Assembly (NCBI GenBank): GCA_002150815.3
Contig: NDFF03000001.1
Coordinates: 806,001-870,000 of the forward strand
Source: Grammothele lineata
Lineage: Eukaryota; Basidiomycota; Agaricomycetes; Polyporales; Polyporaceae
DNA: 64,000 nucleotides
Direction: 5' to 3'
Both the position numbers and the translations under genes were made by a program. The notes under the pieces were generated by a model. That model was not told the DNA's origin. It did no database searches and worked only from the letters and a program-made list of their open reading frames with translations. Shown here piece by piece: positions 22,949-34,724 of this stretch (positions are counted from its first letter, which is position 1; each line of letters begins with the position of its first letter).

Positions 22949-25347
22949 TCACCGACCGAGCTGCTTCGAAGCTGTAACACACAATCATCAGTACAACCTC
23001 CCCGAAGCTACGTAACAGGCACTACTCACAAGACATCGTCGTCCGGACCAGATCCGCGCCCACAAAGGCAGTGCGGCCAAGCACGGCCCCGAACGACCGC
23101 TTGCGCGCGCTCGGCGACGGCGCGCTCGCGGGCGGCGTAGGTACCGGTGGCGGCGCGGAGGCGTCGCGCTCCCTGTCCGACTCGCCCCCGTCGAGCTTCG
23201 ACGCGAGCTTGCGCCACAGCTTGCGCGGCTTGCTCCCGCTGCTCGCTTGAGACGAGGAGAGCGGCGTCGGGGGCATCGCGGGCGAGCTCGCCGAAGAGGC
23301 GGCGGAGGCGGAGGCGGACTCGGACGAGCGCGTCGAGTGTGCGGGCGAGGTCGATAGGGGTGGAACGGCTGGTGCGACTGCCAGCGTTTGGGCGGGCGCT
23401 GGCCTCTTCGGGGAGTACGAGAGGAAGATCTGGCGGGCCGCTTCCGGTTCGGACTCGGAGGACTCCTCGAAGACGGCGACGTCGACGACCTCCTTGATCG
23501 AGTGCACTGTCGCCCTCGGCTCCTCGTGCGAAACATGCCGCGAGTGCGAAGGGCGAATGGGGTGATGATGCGAATGCGAATGAGAGTGTCCATGCGCGTG
23601 CGAATGCGTCCGATGGGGGGAGGAGAGCGAATGCAGAGACTGGTGCGAGCCAGAACGGCTGTGCGAGTACGGATGACGGCCGGAGGAGGCGCGCTGCCGT
23701 GCGCGCACGCGCGCCGCATACGCCTCGGCTTTGCTGTGTCCGTCGATCCCCTCGTGGTCACCGTGCTCGTCCCCGTCCGCCCCTGAAGCCTCAGGGTCCT
23801 TGGACGACGATGATGCGGACGCGCCGCTCCCCTCGCCGTCCTCCATCTCGAACACGCTCTCGGGCGGGATCATGCTCTTCGAACGGTGCATGACGGACGT
23901 CGTGGGCGACGCGGGCATACTAGACGAGAAGTCCCAGCTGTCGAGCGTCCCGTGCGTGAGGATCGACGGTTGCTTGCGTCGCTCCTGACGCTTCGTGAGC
24001 GCGGGCAGGTTACGCAGAATCGCCGTGCAGAGGAAGCTTGGCTTCTTCGCGCCCCTGAAGAACGAGGTCTGCAGGAGCTCCGCCGCGGTCGGGCGCTGGG
24101 AAGGGTCCTTGTTGAGGCACCGGTCGATGATGTCGACGAACGCGGCTGAGTACTTGTGTGTTCCGCCGTTGCGCTCAAGGTGCGGTGGGGGGTCGCGCAC
24201 GGTGCCGAGGAGAACTTGATTCGGATCCATGCGTGAGCGCGGCGCGCGCCCTTGGGCGAGCTCCAGCGCGGTGATGCCAAACGACCAGATGTCGGCGGAA
24301 GAGTCATACTGTTTCCCCTTGATGACCTCCGGCGCCATCCAACAAGGTGTGCCGACAAAGGATTTCCGCTTGCCGAGGATGGAAGGCCTCTGAGTATGAA
24401 GGGGCGGCGCAGGCACGCCGCCAGGCCGTGGGTGCCCATTGGACCCGAAGTTGATGGCTCGCGACTTATTCGCGCGTGTCTCTTCAGAATCCCAAAGGAA
24501 GGCAGCGACGCCGAGGTCCCCGAGGAGTACGGTGCCATCCTCGTCAATAAGGAGGTTGGCTGCCTTGACATCACGATGGATCAGGCCGTTGATGTGAAAG
24601 TAGCTGCATACAGGGGTGACGTTAGCATTTCAGCAACGACGTTTCTCGCGCACGTATTTCGCTACTCCCAACCGTCGAGGCACGTGGTGGTCAAGTCTCG
24701 GAAAACCCTTGCTGCCTCTCATGCCGCCTGCTGCCGCAGCGCGACCGCCGATAGGCGACAGAAGTGTCATTTCCGCGGCTTGACCACCACTATGCGGTTG
24801 GACGCCGTAGCCGGCGCGCCACTCGGTGATATGAGAACGGACTCACTTGAGACCCTCTAGCGCCTGCTTGAGGATGCACCGGATTACTTCCTCCTCCAAC
24901 CCGCCAGGCCACGCATACCGCATGACGTCCGAGACACTCCCGGCGTTCATGAGTCGCATGGCGATGTAGAGCTTGTGGCCCGTGACCCACGTCCCGCGCA
25001 CACGGAGCACGTTCGGGTGCTTGGAGAGGGACATGAGCTGCGTCTCGTTCTGGAGGAGGCGCAACGCGCTGGGCGGGAGGCGGTCGAGGTCGAGCACCTT
25101 GAGCGCGCAGGGGATATGCTCCGGGGCATCCCGCGGCTGGTACTTGGCCGCATAGACGACAGAGGACGCTCCGAAGCCGATCGGGAGGCCGATCGTGTAG
25201 TCCGCAGAGTTGTTGCTGCGGGGGACGTCGTTGGGTCGAGAAGGTGGATGAGTGAGGGGGGCGTACGCACCTGTAGAGCTGCCACTCGTCCTTAACGGCG
25301 CCGATGAACTTCCTCGTCTTCGAGGTGTGGTCCGTCGTCGCGAGCAT
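22949..25347 (-). CDS. STE20-group protein kinase, FRAY/OSR1-like
   Basis: Ser/Thr kinase of the STE20 group; targets unknown. Four exons: 25347-25271, 25215-24847, 24603-23030 and a 23-nt last exon 22971-22949, giving 680 aa. If the last intron is not spliced, the frame ends within a few codons of the exon 3 border. The glycine loop reads IGFGASSVVYAAK and the catalytic Lys lies in CALKVLDLD. HRDVKAAN is at about 158-165. The magnesium motif is Asp-Leu-Gly (178-180) instead of Asp-Phe-Gly. KSFVGTPCWMAPEVIKG is the activation/P+1 segment. After the kinase domain the tail is disordered and contains a histidine/serine-rich run within 23530-23610 (HAHGHSHSHSHHH). It ends in a Ser/Pro-rich basic region (RKLWRKLASKL). 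I do not see the OSR1/SPAK C-terminal docking domain. Confidence 0.9.
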
Positions 25348-28080
25348 GTTGGAGAACTAGGGGATGGAGAGTACAGTGGCCCAGATGGGTCTTATAGCGC
25401 GAGCACTGTCCTGAGAGCACGGCTTTCGACACGATAGGGGATGCTTGATAAGGTGGCTCTCTAAGACGAGTGGATTGCCGACAAGGACTGGGGTACCGTA
25501 AGATGTGATGTTGCCGAGCGTCTGGTGTGAGAGGTGAGGAAAGAGAACGGGGCAAAGCGCAAGCTTATTATGCCGTTCGTCGAGGCAAACTAGACGCGTG
25601 AACGTTGAGAGCGTACGCTGCGGCGCGGCGGTGAGACAGACGGCGCGAAGCAAGAAGACGTTCAGAGTGTGAGGTGGGACGACGAGCGCAGCAGAGGAGG
25701 TGGTGGGTAATAAGCAAGCATGTAGAGCAATGATCAGCCACACACGCGCAATAATAATGGGGTGGCCGAGAGCCGAGGGGTGCTTGGTGCCGTCTGGCCA
25801 CTTTGGGAGGGGCGGCTCCGTCGGATATCTGATGGGGTGAGCACGTTGTTGGAGAGAGCGTTGGCCGCCCGGGGCACGTTCCGGCGCTGCCCCTCCGGTC
25901 GGTGAGGGGCTGAGGGGCGGCAAAGGGGGCGCTGAGGAGAGCGCTGAGGAGCTGAGGGCTGAGGGAGCAGAGCGACGGAGGCAACGTCAGAGCGACAAGC
26001 TAACCCGACGCGAGCCTTTCTCGGCAGACGCCCGCCCTCCAGCTCGTGATTTCTCCTGTGTGGGGCGCCCCTGACCCGCTCTGTCGGGCCATCACTTCTA
26101 CTTTCGCTACTCAACGCTGATGTGCTGCGTGCGACAGTCCTAATATAGCAACCTCATTTCCGTTGACGCTGCTCTCAAGCGTAAGTAGCCCTTCTCGACT
26201 TTGCTAAGATCCGCGCCACTAGCGCACATACGGCGTAGCGCGAAATGCTCGTCGTCCCTTGCTATTACAAGGCAACGAGAGGGTCGCCTAGCTTTAAATC
26301 TATCGCGCATCTACGTCAAGGACAGCTCTTCTGCCGCTCCTGTGTGCCTCGCCGAGCGGGAAATACGCGCACAGTCATCGGCACACGTCCGTCGTCACCG
26401 CTGCGCCCCTCGGTCATCTGTTCATGAGCCGCCAGCATTCGCGACGGCTTCCCATGCGGCGGCACCCTCGTTCTAGCGAGAGAACAACATTGACGTACGC
26501 GTACTGGTAGCGTACAGCGGTGAACTCATGGATCGGGACGTACCTGCCGGAGAGGCGCTGATGGTAGCGGAGCTTCGCCCCACGTTTTCTTTCGACCGGG
26601 CTTCCTTTTCATTGACTTCTCACGGAGTGGCCAAGCTCGTTCACATGTGACTGTAGATGCCGGTAGCGCCGCGAGCTTGATGCGTTCCGCCATACTTAAG
26701 CGCATTTGACACCAGGTCTTCTCCCCCGCTTTTCAATGAAGACCTCGGAGGCAACGGACAGTCCTCCGAGCCTAGGAAGGGAATCGAGGGCGTACGTCGA
26801 GAATGGGGTTTGAAGCTGAAGACTCAGCTCGGTATTCTCAACCCGAATAGAGCGCCAATCGGTAGGGCCCGAAACGTTCGGAGAAAAGTCGTGCGGAAGC
26901 GTTTGATCGCTCCGAACAGATCGTACAGAAACCGTCGCTGCAGATATAGGGATATCGGGCAAAGGGGCGCTACAGAAGGCTACAGAGCAAAGTACGATCG
27001 TAAATGCTATGCAGAGGCTGGAGCGTTCACGGAGTCGTTCGATCGTGATCTAGTCTCTTGGTAAGTAGCCGCTCGGTTTGTGGCCGTCAGTGCGTCAGCG
27101 CACGAGTCATGAAAGCATGACAGTGGACAGTGAACACGGTGGCTAAGGTTCTCATACTCGACGCACGGAAGGCATTGAAGCTCCTGCCGAGAACCACCGA
27201 CGGAGCGATAACCCACCCCTCCGTGTCCGTTGTCCGAGCCTTCCTTCTGCCGCCCCTCATGCAAGAATGCCTTGGCATGGGGAAAGATCATACTCTGTAC
27301 AGGGTGTAATGAATGGAGTCGCAGAGCTGACGAGGCCAACCGAGAATAGGCCCGGGCCGGATGGCGGAGGAGGGCGTTCTCGTAAACGTGCAGGCTGAAG
27401 GGATCCCGACGGACAGCCTGGCGCAGCGGTGGCTCGCTGGGGAGCCGTGGTGGCGCAGCCGGGGCGCATGGAGCCGAAGCATGGCGAGCAGAAAAACTGC
27501 CCGGAGTAGCGATCGTGCGCCCCAGATAATATTGGAACATTGAAAGCTCGCAGCTCGGGAGCGAGCACACCGGGGAAGGTTCGCGTGTCGCCGACGGAGC
27601 AGGAAAGAGCAGAAACAGCTCAGCCAGGGCTCCGAGGGGACCGATCGGGATCGAGGAGGAAATGGAGACGCCGGCGGCTGGTATTCCGGACGCGGACCCG
27701 ATGCGATGTTGCGAGATGGGACCGAGCGGGGACGGCTGGGGAGTGCGCGAACGAGGAGGCGACGAGCACGGCCGGAGATGTCGAGATGGTGCGGGGCGTT
27801 GGACGGGGCCGGCGGGGGCAGTCGGGACGGACGAAGGGCTCGGGGCGCGGGTACGTAACGCGCGGGGCGCTAGGGCGGCGCAGACCGGGGCTAATCGTCG
27901 GGCGACGATTGGCTGGAAAGAGCGCGATAAGGGTGGCGAGAGCTGACGTAAGGAGGAGCGGTCCATGGCGGGCAGGGCAAAGGCCGGGCAAGGCTGGTTG
28001 ATATCTGCGACCCTGCCACATCGCTGCACCGGCAGCTCTCGGTGCTTCCTCTCCTTTCGCTCTCTCCTCCTCACCGTTAC
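25348..28080. other. Long divergent intergenic region between two kinase genes
   Basis: 2.7 kb with both flanking start codons pointing outward. No domain-bearing frame was found. The longest open frame, minus strand 28113-27007 (368 codons), is Pro/Ser/Arg-rich without a recognisable motif and is probably chance. An inverted CCAAT box (ATTGG) sits at 27908-27912, 173 bp before the SRPK start. The last 80 bp before that start are pyrimidine-rich, as in a leader. Confidence 0.5.
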
Positions 28081-30925
28081 ATGGCGCCAAAGCAGCCCTG
28101 CGCGAAATATCAATACGTCGTCACCGCCTCGGGCCCCAAGATCGTTCCCGTCCCGGATGTATGCAATAAGGACGAGGAGTCTCCGGCCGACTACAACTCG
28201 GGGGGCTATCTACAAGTCAAGATAAACGACACTTTCAAGGACGGCAGGTACCTCGTCCTCCGCAAGCTAGGGTGCGTCATTTCACATCTCTCCGCCTCAC
28301 GGTTCGCCTCTTCCTCGGCACCGGACGGCGGAAGCGGACGGTGTACTTATATCACACGATCAGTTGGGGGCATTTCTCGACGGTGTGGCTTGTGAAAGAC
28401 AACCAGTACGTCTGTCCTTTCGCTCTTGTTCGTTCCGCTTCTTGGTTGTGGACGTTCCACCTGCCTTGGTTGCAATGCCTGGGGTCGCGGCTATATCCAC
28501 TGGCGACAATATTCTTATGCATATGTTTTCTGGCTGGCCATCTTAGTCCTGTCATCGCCATACAACCACAATATATGCATAATGCTGCCAGTGGCCACTT
28601 CGACGATGAGGATGACTCTTACTGCCTCGGCTCGCGGTTCGTATTATTCCGTATTGCTCCGCGAGCAACATCGCATTACGCAGCGGCCTCCGTGCGCCGA
28701 CCATTAATGGCCGTTCTATCCGACTATCCAGGCATTGTTACCACAACCACATCATATAATGCGTCTTGAGACGCCACAGGTGGTTCGACCACAGCCGCAT
28801 ACACCTAGCTCCGTGAACGCTTGCTGACCTCTAATTTAGGACCCGTCGACACTCCGCGTTAAAGGTCGTGAAGTCCGCCGGCCGTTATGCCGAGACGGCG
28901 CGCGACGAGATTAAACTCTTGCGTCGAGTCATGGACGCCAACCCTGCCCACCTCGGCCGGAATCACGTTGTCTCCTTCCTCGACAACTTTGACCATCCAA
29001 CGCCCGAGGATAACCACATATGCCTCGTGTTTGAGCCGTTGGGCGAGAACCTCCTCGCGCTCATTGAGCGCCACAAGAAGGACGGTGTGGCTCGCGACTT
29101 AGTTCGTGCTATCACGAAGCAGTTGCTGTTAGGTTTGCAGTACCTGCACGACGAGTGCGACCTCGTTCATACCGACATTAAGCCGGAGAACATCCGTAAG
29201 TGCTGGTGCTTGCATTCGGGCTAGTGCGGGATACTTACATCTTCCTGTAGTCATCTCGATACCAGACGTCGAGGCTCACATTCAGTCTGAACTCTCCCGT
29301 TCTCCCTCCCCCACCTCGAGAAAGGTTGCAGTTCCTCCCAAGCAGCTCTCCCGTGCCACCATCACAATACCACGGCACAAGAGCAGGAGCGACAAGCAAG
29401 TGCAGATCTTCGACTCGCAACCCCTCTCGAGTCCCTCTTCCTACAGCTGTCCCAACTCTCCCGCCCGCCTTAGCTACATGTCGCGCGTCGCCTCTGCTCA
29501 GAGCGCGCTTGCCTCTATTTCTCCTTCCGCGTCCAGTATGAACGAGGTCCGGAGAAAGAGCGTGAGCAAGCTCGCGCTCACGACGAACCATCTGGAGGAC
29601 TCGACATCTTCAGAGGGTTCAGACGAGTCGAGCGGGAGCGGGAGCTCCGGCTCGATGTCGGGCAGCGACTCCCTGCACATGTCCAGTGCCGCTACCTCGC
29701 TCAGCAATGACACTGCTCCCTCGTCTGTCGGTAGCGTTTCCAGCGCAGTCGACAAGCTATCCTTGATGACGGCATTGGAGTCCGACCTGGCATGTACATG
29801 TACATGCGACTCTCCTGAGGAGCTGTCGGTGACGGGATCTGAGGCTGAGGCGAAATCGTCACAGCCAACAAGACCATCCGCAGGGCCTTCGTTGCTCAGC
29901 CAGACCGCCCCTCCCAAACCCTCTCGCTCATCCTCTGCATGTTCACTCCATCCCGATACACTATCATCATTAACTACCCTCCCCAACGAATCATCCACGA
30001 GTACCGCACGACCTTCCCAACAACCCACACCCACTGCCCCACCACCATTACCCATCTCGATCAAGATCGCCGACCTCGGAAATGCGACGCCGACGAAGAA
30101 GCACTACACCGAAGACATCCAGACGCGGCAGTACCGCGCGCCCGAGGCGATCGTGGGACGGACCGACTGGGGCGCGACGGCGGACATCTGGTCCGTCGCG
30201 TGCGTCATGTTCGAGCTGCTCACCGCCGAGTACCTCTTCGACCCGCAGAGCCAGGGCGACCTGTTCGGCAAGGACGATGACCACGTCGCGCAGATCATCG
30301 AGCTCCTTGGCGAGTACGGCGAGACGAAGTGGGGAGGGCGGTACAGCAGGGAGCTGTTCGATAGTTCAGGTACGTGTCGTCTTGCTCTGGCTTTTATATC
30401 TGTGTCGCGACGCTGCGGTGAGCGCCTGCCGGATTGAGATAGGTGCTCGGAGGTGGCGGGCCCCCGGGGCTTGGGACGCGGACTCATTAGCTGGGATTGG
30501 TGGGACGCGCTCCCGCCCCGCGCTCGCCGGACGCAGTCCGAAGAGTGATGTTCGGTACTGATCGCCAGCTGATCCCGAGCCCCTTCGACCTACCATTCCG
30601 GGGCGCGTGGGCTCCCCCGCCTCTTCCACTCCCGCTCTGCGTTCTTGTGGCGGCACATGGCTATGAGACACCTTTGCTAACCTCGCACGTTTGCTTCCGG
30701 GTCGATACAGGCTCGCTGCGGTATATCCGGAACCTGAAGCCGTGGCCGCTGAAGCGGGTGATGGTCGAGAAGTACGTGTGGAGCGCGCGCGACGCTGACG
30801 CGCTCTGCGCGTTCTTGCTTCCGATGCTCGCGATCGACCACCGCGAGCGTGCCCACGCGCGCGACCTTGTCAACCACCCGTGGCTCGAAGTCGACCCGCT
30901 CAGCGAGGACCTGTGGGGTTGGTGA
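28081..30925 (+). CDS. SR-protein kinase (SRPK/Dsk1/Sky1 type)
   Basis: Phosphorylates Arg-Ser-rich splicing and mRNA-export factors. Five exons (28081-28271, 28364-28405, 28840-29195, 29251-30369, 30711-30925) give 640 aa with consistent phases. The kinase is bipartite, as usual for SRPKs. The N-lobe has YLQVKINDTFKDGRYLVLRK, WGHFSTVWLVKD and SALKVVKSA. The catalytic loop HTDIKPEN is at about 188-195. A spacer of some 270 Ser-rich residues then interrupts the domain before DLGNATPTKKHYTEDIQTRQ (from about 471). After it come YRAPEAIVG, ADIWSVACVMFELLTAEYLF, and an end region LVNHPWLEVDPLSEDLWGW. Intron 2 is 434 nt, far longer than its neighbours. The next gene encodes an RNA-binding protein that could be a substrate, which is inference. 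Confidence 0.95.
29790..29807. repeat. 18-bp perfect palindrome inside the SRPK spacer
   Basis: GCATGTACATGTACATGC equals its own reverse complement. It lies in coding sequence and yields alternating Cys-Thr residues in an otherwise Ser/Glu-rich spacer. Confidence 0.7.
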
Positions 30926-32309
30926 ATGGAAGCGCTGGGCGGGTGACATGTCTTGATGGACGCGCTCTAGTGTTTACGAGCTATGCCTTGCGGGGCCGGG
31001 CGATAACGTCCGGCGTCGCGATGCGATGCGATACGACGTGGTGAGAGTGGTGGGCGGCGTGGTGAGGCGGTCGTCCGCTGATTCCTCTGGTCTTCCAAAC
31101 CTTCGGCTTCACACGCAGGCGCTGTGTGCTGGCCTTACCTTCCCGTGTTCATATTCACCTCCCCTTCGCCTGTGATGTTGTGCTATTCCCGTTTGCCTAC
31201 CCTTGCTCCCTTTGACGCTTACTTTATGGCCAGCACCCCTTGCCCCTCGCGCTTGCACTCGTACTTTTCGTCTTACTTGGTTCCTGATCGCGCTATTAGA
31301 GCTTCGGACCGTACACTTTGCTTTACCTGCTTTCCCACCATGCATCCCCCTACCGAATGCGTTACCCTCCCCTAATGGCTTCTCTTGCGTCTTCCGCACG
31401 CAGCACACTCTCTCACCCCTACCCACCATGCCATCCGCCCTCGCGTCACCCCCGTCCTCCCTGACCCCGTCACACCCTTTACGTCTTTCATGTTCTATCA
31501 TTATAGGGGCCTACATATGCGTTCTCTCATCGATCTCATACCACTCTTCTCCTGGTCTCAGCTTCAGGCGCCGAAGGCCGCCGGGTGTCGACGCCCGAGC
31601 GTGTTCATAGTGCTGCTAGTGTACATATGCTGTCTCTGAATTCTCTTCCGAGCTCTCCCTTTATTCCCCCTCTACCTAGACGCTGTAGCTATGGTTCGCC
31701 CGCCTTCCTGTCTCGTGCATACGTTAGATAGACTCCGAATAAGTAGCGGCCAGCGGTCTCGTCCTCGTCCTCGTTTTCGTCTTTCATTTGCTCGACACAT
31801 CACTGGGAGGCACTGCCGGCGGTCTGGACGTACGGGCGTGTTCGTGTTAGCGACGTCTTCTGCGGTTCTGGGTAAGAGGCGCCGAGGCCAGAAGCACGGG
31901 TACGAGTCAGGAGCCGGGCAAGCGTGCGGTCTTGTGTGCGGAGGTGGGAGAAGTGTTTCTGGATAGCGGCTATTTGCCCGCTGGACGAGTTCGATGTAGG
32001 GGAGTCTTGTAAACGGCGAACGGTGGACGGGCTTTTGAGATAGTTCGACGTTCAACGTCAACGTTAACGTTGAGAGCCTCACGTCTGCGTGCAGGAGGAC
32101 GTGTGATTTGCTAACACAGGAAGCGGGGCGCCGGGCCGAGGGTGGTCGGGGGGTGGTCGAGGGTTTTGATTGGCGGAATACAGCGCTAAATCGGCGCCAA
32201 AGACTGCTACTCGTGGCGGAAGGTGGGTAAATTTGGAGACGAGTGCAAGTTCGCGCAACTCCAAGCTTGAATTCTGTCCACCACCGCCGCCGTCTTCGAG
32301 CTCGCTCGC
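30926..32309. other. Intergenic: SRPK 3' region and RNA-binding protein promoter
   Basis: About 1.4 kb without a supported gene. 31130-31660 is strongly pyrimidine-rich on the plus strand. An inverted CCAAT (ATTGG, 32170-32174) lies 140 bp before the next start codon, and a 14-bp palindrome is at 32059-32072. Confidence 0.5.
32059..32072. repeat. Palindromic ACGTT array
   Basis: CAACGTTAACGTTG is a perfect 14-bp palindrome. It is preceded immediately by two more CG-centred half-sites (TTCGACG, TTCAACG), making a run of four spaced 6-7 bp apart from 32044. It is about 240 bp upstream of the RRM gene start, so it could be a multimeric factor site. Confidence 0.55.
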
Positions 32310-34724
32310 ATGACTGCCCCTCCGCTCGCTGCCCCGCCCGGCGAGCACGCTCCCGTCAAGCATAGCGAAAGCTGGAACCCCATGGACGTTGACCAACCCC
32401 GCGACCACGGCGGGCCTGGCGCTGACCACGAACCCAACGGCGCCCCCCGCCCTCCCGACCGCGCCCCCCCCGGCGACAGCGCAGAATATGCCCCCAACGG
32501 CGCCGCCAGCAACGGCGGCGACTCTACCAGCCCCGCCGCCCGCTCTGACGGCGCCCAGCGCGGCGAGAAGATTATCAAGGTGCTTAGTCGGTCTCCCCTC
32601 GTCCAGTTTGTGTAGTACTCGTGTCTCCCTCCCCTCTCCTCTCTACTCTCCCTCTTGGCCCTGTAGGCTCGCGTGCTGGTCCGCTCGGCTTGTCTCTCCT
32701 CTCCTGCTCTGTGGCGCGGTCTGCGGCCCTTGCTCGTTTGTGCCCGCAGCTCGCCACGTCCCTCTCTCGAGCGCACGCCGGGGAGCCCCTAGGCCGTTGT
32801 GACTGGGCCGCCGCCGCACACGCGGCGGCGGGGCTCCGTCCCAGCGTCCTACAGGTCCTACCGCATGGACCATCCTGTAGGGCCACCACGCGAACTGACT
32901 ATCTGGCGGTGGACGAGAGGCGCCCCTCTCCTCGGCCTCGAGCGCCATGGGCCTGCTTCTCTCTCCTCTCTTCCTCCTCCGACCGTATCGTACTTTACGT
33001 CCTTTCCCTCTCTCCTCTTCTCCCTCTCTCTTCCCTCTCTGCTGGCGTCTGCTCTTGTGTTCGTGATTGCTGACTGCTTGTCTCTCATGCTGCGCTCCTC
33101 TGTCGACTCTTCGTCGCCACCGCCCGCTGCTGCTCCTCTGGGACTCCAGCCGAACAAGGTCTATATTGGTGGGCTCCCTGAACACACTCGCAAGGAGGAC
33201 CTAGAGAGCTGTTTCGGCAAGATTGGTAACATCGTCGCCATCGAACTCAAGTAAGTCAAGTGGCTGCCCCAATTACCCCCGTGTACGTACGTCATGCTGA
33301 CTATGGCGATGCATCGTGTGAACAGAGTGGGCTACGGCTTCGTGGTAGGTTGCAGGCACATCGATTGAAGCACGGTTCGAGGCCTGACCACCCCATGCCC
33401 TTTCCCCTAGGAATTCGATAGCCGCGAAGCCGCCGAAGAGAGTGTGGCCAAGTACCACGAGGGCTACTTCATGGGGAATAAGATTCGTGTGGAAATCTCG
33501 CATGGAGGCGGAAGAACTGCCAAGTACAGCGGCGACCCTGGAGCTTGCTTCAAGTGCGGCCAGATGGGTCACTGGGCTAGGTTAGTCACCCTTGGCGTTT
33601 ACAGCTCATTGACAGGCCTTAACGCAAATCCGTCGCTTTAGGGAATGCCCGAATATGTCTGGCGGGTATGTCAACGTGGTTTAGGGTAAATCTTCGGACT
33701 TTTTCAGCTGAGGCACTTGCTTGATTGCTCAGGCGTCGTCCGAGCCATCTTGGAAGTGATGCTCCTCTCATTGACCGCATCCAGCCTACGAGGGACTATC
33801 CGCCCCCTCGTGACTATCCCTATCGCGGGGAGTATCCTCCGCGCTACCCTCCTCCTGGCGATCCTCGTTACTACGACTATCCTGCTCCTCCTCGTCGGGA
33901 AGGGTCGTACGCTAGGCCTCCGTCCCCTCCCCCGAGGGACTATAGGGACTATCCTCCCCCTCCGCCTGTCCGCTCTGCTAGGGACTACGACGATTACAGG
34001 ATGCGGGCTCCGGCTCCGGCTCCGCTCCCGCCTCCTGCTCGCTTGGACTCTCGTGGCTACTACCCTGAGGGCGAGCCTGTTCCTCCGCCTGGCTACAGTC
34101 GTGGTTACCCTCCGCCTCCGCCTAGGGATTATTATGAGCGCTACGAGCGCAGGTCTGGGCCTCCTCCGGCGGAGAGGTACGGCTCTTACCCGCCGCCTGC
34201 GTCTGTGAGACCTCGGACCCCGCCTGGTGTTCCTCCGGCCCGTGCTCGTGACGACTACGATCGCCCCCCTCCTCGGTACGCTCGTGCTAATTCGTACACT
34301 GACCAAGGAGTTAACTTGCACGGTACAGCGACTACCCGGACATGAGAGGCAGACCTGCCTCCCCCGTTCCTGCTCGCTACGCCGACTACCCTCCCCCTCG
34401 TGCTGGGAGCGTCGAACCTCGCTACCGGTGAGCATCTTCAGATCTCTGGGTTTATTCCAATGCTCAACTCCCGTCTATCTCCCTTACAGCCGCCGCTCTC
34501 AGAGCCCCCCTCCCCGCTCGTCCTCTGGCGCTCCTTACGACTCTGCTGCCTACGGCACCAGCTCCTCCGGTGCGACTTACGGCGGCAGCTCTGGCTACCC
34601 GGGCAACGGCTACTCCGCCGGCGGCGCTCCCCCGCCCGCCCGCGCGTCTGGCGCCAGCAGAGACTACCCGCCCCCGCCGCGCTCGCGCGAGGCGGACCCT
34701 GCGGGCAGCTACCGGCGCGCCTAG
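32310..34724 (+). CDS. RRM and CCHC zinc-knuckle RNA-binding protein with RS/Tyr-Pro-rich tail
   Basis: Resembles SR-type splicing factors with one RRM plus a zinc knuckle. Eight exons: 32310-32579, 33150-33250, 33325-33343 (19 nt), 33411-33580, 33642-33665 (24 nt), 33733-34275, 34329-34427, 34490-34724; 486 aa. Residues 1-90 are disordered and Pro/Asp-rich. The RRM follows: NKVYIGGLPEHTRKEDLE (RNP2), then VGYGFVEF (RNP1) across two introns. The zinc knuckle CFKCGQMGHWARECP has Cys-x2-Cys-x4-His-x4-Cys spacing and is split by an intron. The tail is rich in Arg, Asp, Tyr and Pro (RDYPPP-type repeats), with RRRSQSPPPRSSS near the end. Intron 1 is 570 nt, far longer than the others. Donor 34276 is preferred over a closer one that would leave a 35-nt intron. 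Confidence 0.9.

Noticed and set aside
27007..28113. Minus-strand 368-codon frame in the kinase-kinase spacer
   Set aside because: Low complexity (Pro/Ser/Arg), no motif, overlaps the SRPK start; more likely chance. Transcript data could reverse this.
34294..34328. A 35-nt intron in the RRM gene
   Set aside because: Too short for this genome; donor 34276 gives a 53-nt intron with a branch-like site and keeps frame.
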